Of a stretch of 21,368 nucleotides of DNA, positions 18,938 to 21,368 are shown piece after piece. The stretch is from assembly GCA_015680685.1 (NCBI GenBank), contig MNCI01004519.1:1-21368 (forward strand), written 5' to 3'. Under the pieces are notes generated by a model, which saw only the letters and a program-made list of their open reading frames with translations, ran no database searches and was not told the DNA's origin. This DNA comes from Gnetum montanum. Lineage: Eukaryota > Streptophyta > Gnetopsida > Gnetales > Gnetaceae. A program made the position numbers and the translations under genes. The first letter of the stretch is position 1. Each line of letters opens with the position of its first letter.

Positions 18938-20237
18938 TTTTAGGTGTGATAAGCAAAGCATGGCAAAAACCAATTGAGAGCATTAGGTGGGAAAGCAAGG
19001 CATAAGAAAATTCTGATTTTCTACCTTGGATTTTGATTCATAAGTTCATGTGAGACTATGGATTTAGTTGAGACGATGGCACTAAGTAGTTGAGTCTAAT
19101 GATGTGCGATGAGGTATATTCAAGAGCTATTCTACCAATGATACGTGTGCCTTAGTTGTTGAGGATGTTAGTAGTGAGGCTATTGCCAAGACCCAACCAT
19201 GAGTGACTTGTTTGAGGTCATGAGGCTAATTCGATGATAGTAGTGAGGTTATTCCAAGAGCTATTGGTAAGTTCATTTGGCAATAAGGATAACTAAGACC
19301 TAGCCTTCAGAGATGCTTGGTTAAAATATACATTTTTTGGATTTTGCTAGACAAATTTGTGATACCTTTTAACACTAAGGGATTAAATAATTAAAATGTA
19401 TATTTGCTTTGGATTCTTGGATTTGGTTTATATTTTAGAAAAAATTGTGACATTTCTAGACCTTGTAACATTTTTGCATATTTTATTGGAAACCTTTACT
19501 AAGCATATATCCTAAGACTTACCATGAACTTTATGCTCCATGATGAGAGCAATTAAATAATCTTTCTTATTTGAGGAGTTTTGACTCAGAATAGACAAGG
19601 AAACTTTGGAAGAGAAACATAGGATGAAAGCTAGATCAATTTTGTATAAGATGAATCCTATGAACATGAAAAATAATTTTTGTATATTTTGTATATTTAT
19701 AAAATAGAAACTTTGTACACTTTTAGGATGCTTGTGCCATGTACCTATTTTTATCAATAAATAATAAAGTATCATAGATATGAATTTCCCATCTATGCTA
19801 TTGAGACCATGAGATTGCAATGAACATTTTTCATTTTAGAAGATGTTATTCGTTTTCCAAAAATCAATATTATTTATTATTTATTAATATTTTATTATTT
19901 AATTTGGTAAACTTTAAACTTGAATAACTTTATTGTTAGACATCCAATTGAGGCGAAAAAAGTGTCATTGTGATCATTATTTTGTGTACTATTTTATATT
20001 GCAATTAGCAAAATTTTAGACATCTATATTTTTGTAGCTACGTAAAATTATCTTTTTCATTAAATAAATTATATTTAATTATGTATGCAGGTATTATAAA
20101 ATTTTTCTATGCTATATTAATGTACTATAGTTATGCTCCTAATTAACAATTTTTATTTATTTTACCACTTCCTTTTGAGTTAGTAAGTTAAAGTTAAATC
20201 TAGATCCTTGGGATTTCGTAGCATCTCTATTAGTTAT

Positions 20238-20950
20238 TTATAGAATATTTTATAGATAATTAATGAAGATGTTACCATAGTTCTCCTAGTTCACAATCTT
20301 CCTCCATCTTTAACATCTAGTTTTGATGAAGATGAACATAGGTATAGAGATAGAGCTCTACTAAGGCATCAAGATGAAGATAGAAATAGAGATCAAAGAC
20401 AAGAGATAAGTTATCAAATGGAGCATAGATGAGACCATCACAATAAGAAAAATTAAAATAGAGATTATGATCATAACATATCCAATGATGAGAAACCCTT
20501 GTTAACTACTGGAAGCAAGATAGAGATTAGGGAGGTAGTTAGAATACCCCACAGGAATAAAAGGAAAAGTTGCATTAAATGACTTGACATGAATAACATT
20601 CCTAAATTTAAGGGAGGCTACAATTATGATTTACAACATCATTTGCAAGCCTTCCATGATGCTTGCACCTTGCAAATTATTGAAAGTAAGTGAAAAAAGC
20701 TTAAGATCTTTTTTAGAATAGTAAAAGCTAAAAGTTTGTATAGATCATTAGGACTAGATTCAATCCACCAGTGATCCATAATGCTTGAGCTCTTCGAAAA
20801 AAAATACCAAACCTATTCAAAAGTGTCTAATCTAGGAAAAAAAATCCAAGGGTGGAAAAAAAAATCATGAATCCCTTGATGTAACCTTGGGCAGATACTA
20901 TTTTCTATTTCATAGATGTCTAGGTTATGGATTTTCTCAAAAAGAGTAGT
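20238..20950 (+). pseudogene. gag: gag of element H, central fragment
   Basis: Translation from about 20583 gives LDMNNIPKFKGGYNYDL then QHHLQAFHDACT, aligning with the Gag core of element G (LDLNNFSNFSGGYDLDL then HQHFQAFYDVCT). Further on, LYRSLGLDSI, then LELFEKKYQTYSKVSNL (near 20785-20835) and GYGFSQKE (near 20930) continue the alignment. Several stops and small indels show heavy decay. A charged, Arg/Asp/Glu-rich stretch (20320-20420) precedes the core. Similarity stops near 20950, just before LTR-like sequence, so the rest of H is lost or displaced. Confidence 0.75.
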
Positions 20951-20956
20951 GATAAA

Positions 20957-21078
20957 AAATTTGAATTAATTGTTGCGATATCATATCTATGATATTGTAG
21001 CCTTGCTTACTTCATCGTAGATGTGATGTAGTGGATTTTGGTCTCCACTATAAATACCAATCCATCGACATGTCAAAT
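20957..21078 (+). mobile_element. U3-like fragment with palindromes and TATA box
   Basis: GATATC at 20977 and GATATT at 20991 (14-bp spacing) are followed by CATCGTAGATGTGATGTAG and then TATAAATA at 21049. The order palindrome array, then TATA, matches the family U3 layout in + orientation. The fragment mixes the GATATC cores of element G with GTAGATG words like those of the H LTR. It directly abuts another LTR start at 21079. It may be a remnant of the H 3' LTR or of an independent LTR. Confidence 0.45.
21049..21056 (+). promoter_or_regulatory. TATA box in the U3-like fragment
   Basis: CACTATAAATACC context, 50-60 bp downstream of the palindrome pair. Confidence 0.45.
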
Positions 21079-21089
21079 TGATGGGACGC

Positions 21090-21194
21090 GATATCGCATG
21101 GACTGCGACATCGTGTCTGCCACGATATCACATCCCTCGTGATATCGTATACGCGATATCGTGTCTTCCCCTATGATATCGCATACGTGATATC
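21090..21194 (+). repeat. GATATC palindrome array of LTR D
   Basis: Cores start at 21090, 21107 (GACATC), 21124, 21141, 21155, 21175 and 21189, spaced 17, 17, 17, 14, 20 and 14 bp. This is the longest and least decayed array in the window. Confidence 0.9.
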
Positions 21195-21212
21195 ACAGTG
21201 CATCATCAAATC

Positions 21213-21220
21213 TATAAATA
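21213..21220 (+). promoter_or_regulatory. LTR D TATA box
   Basis: TATAAATA within TCTATAAATAAGAGGC, about 20 bp after the last palindrome core, as in LTRs A and C. Confidence 0.7.
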
Positions 21221-21368
21221 AGAGGCGGCTCTCCCTTGTTTCTCAATCTAGGCCTAGAACGTAGCAAAACTCTTGCAGTTTTACCTCTCTAGAGATAGAA
21301 TAATTTCCATGTGCCCGCAGTAGGAGCTCCAAAGTGAACGGATCTTTATTCGAGCAAATATTGTACCT

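Larger units (their letters stand above)
17601..20232 (+). mobile_element. Probable 2.6-kb solo LTR inserted in H gag
   Basis: Starts TGTCACAACC, a common start for plant gypsy LTRs, right after GTTAT (17596-17600). An identical GTTAT occurs at 20233-20237, giving a 5-bp target-site duplication. The right end reads CTCTATTA, so the expected CA would have mutated to TA. Inside are a TATA-like TTAAATAGG (near 18843), a 17-bp direct repeat and AATAAA words near 19757, all consistent with + orientation. There is no coding sequence: ORFs at 18310-18579 and 19512-19820 (minus) have no recognisable domain. Flanking Gag sequence on both sides supports an insertion; the exact right edge is less certain. 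Confidence 0.5.
21079..21368 (+). mobile_element. LTR D, 5' portion, + orientation, cut by window end
   Basis: Begins TGATGGGACGCGATATCGC, the same terminus as the LTRs of element G read on the minus strand. It carries a seven-unit palindrome array (21090-21194), TATAAATA at 21213 and the conserved AGAGGC-GCTCTCCCTTGTTT block. Near 21284-21303 it matches the CTGGAGGGAGAAAAC and AGATAGAATA region of LTR A, and near 21340 the CTTTATTCGAG segment. Whether a full element or a solo LTR follows cannot be seen. Confidence 0.8.

Overview
The window reads as repetitive DNA from a land plant with a large genome. It is AT-rich, has no intact cellular gene, and is built from nested, decayed LTR retrotransposons. 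The plant assignment rests on tRNA-Asp-type primer binding sites, a plant Ty3/gypsy-like gag with a CCHC knuckle, a third ORF carrying what looks like the 'putative plant transposon protein' domain, and pervasive C-to-T decay. Species cannot be determined; a gymnosperm or similarly bloated genome would fit but is inference. There is one 260-base assembly gap (11000-11259) and a single N at 828.

Layout. Positions 1-399 are the right part of a + strand LTR of the main family. From 400 to about 5616 is AT-rich sequence with no recognisable gene. It holds one GATATC palindrome array (751-815), a possible minus-strand TATA box (3318) and a GA microsatellite (3559-3600). An older + strand retrotransposon ('H') follows. 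Its 5' LTR starts near 5617 and is split at 6595/17083 by a 10.5-kb minus-strand element ('G', 6596-17082). H resumes at 17083 with the end of its LTR, a decayed primer binding site (17180-17198) and a gag pseudogene (17313-17600 and 20238-20950). That gag is itself interrupted by a probable 2.6-kb solo LTR (17601-20232). H is cut off near 20957 by LTR material, including the start of another + strand family LTR at 21079 that runs off the window.

Element G, read on the minus strand, has three LTRs: truncated LTR C (17082-16702), the last ~560 codons of ORF3, LTR B (14878-14121), a PBS, a nearly intact gag (13989-12022), a pol-less spacer, an internal TATA/palindrome promoter-like block, ORF3 (10363-7599), a polypurine tract, and LTR A (7433-6596). 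No protease, reverse transcriptase, RNase H or integrase is visible, so G looks non-autonomous. Its two protein parts would be a Gag and a ~920-residue ORF3 product with a plant-transposon domain and a long coiled coil.

The most distinctive signal is a spaced palindrome array. GATATC cores recur at start-to-start distances of 14, 17 or occasionally 20 bp in at least seven places. In most of them a TATAAATA box lies within about 20-60 bp. The same grammar precedes the internal ORF3 promoter-like block, so it behaves like a portable regulatory module.
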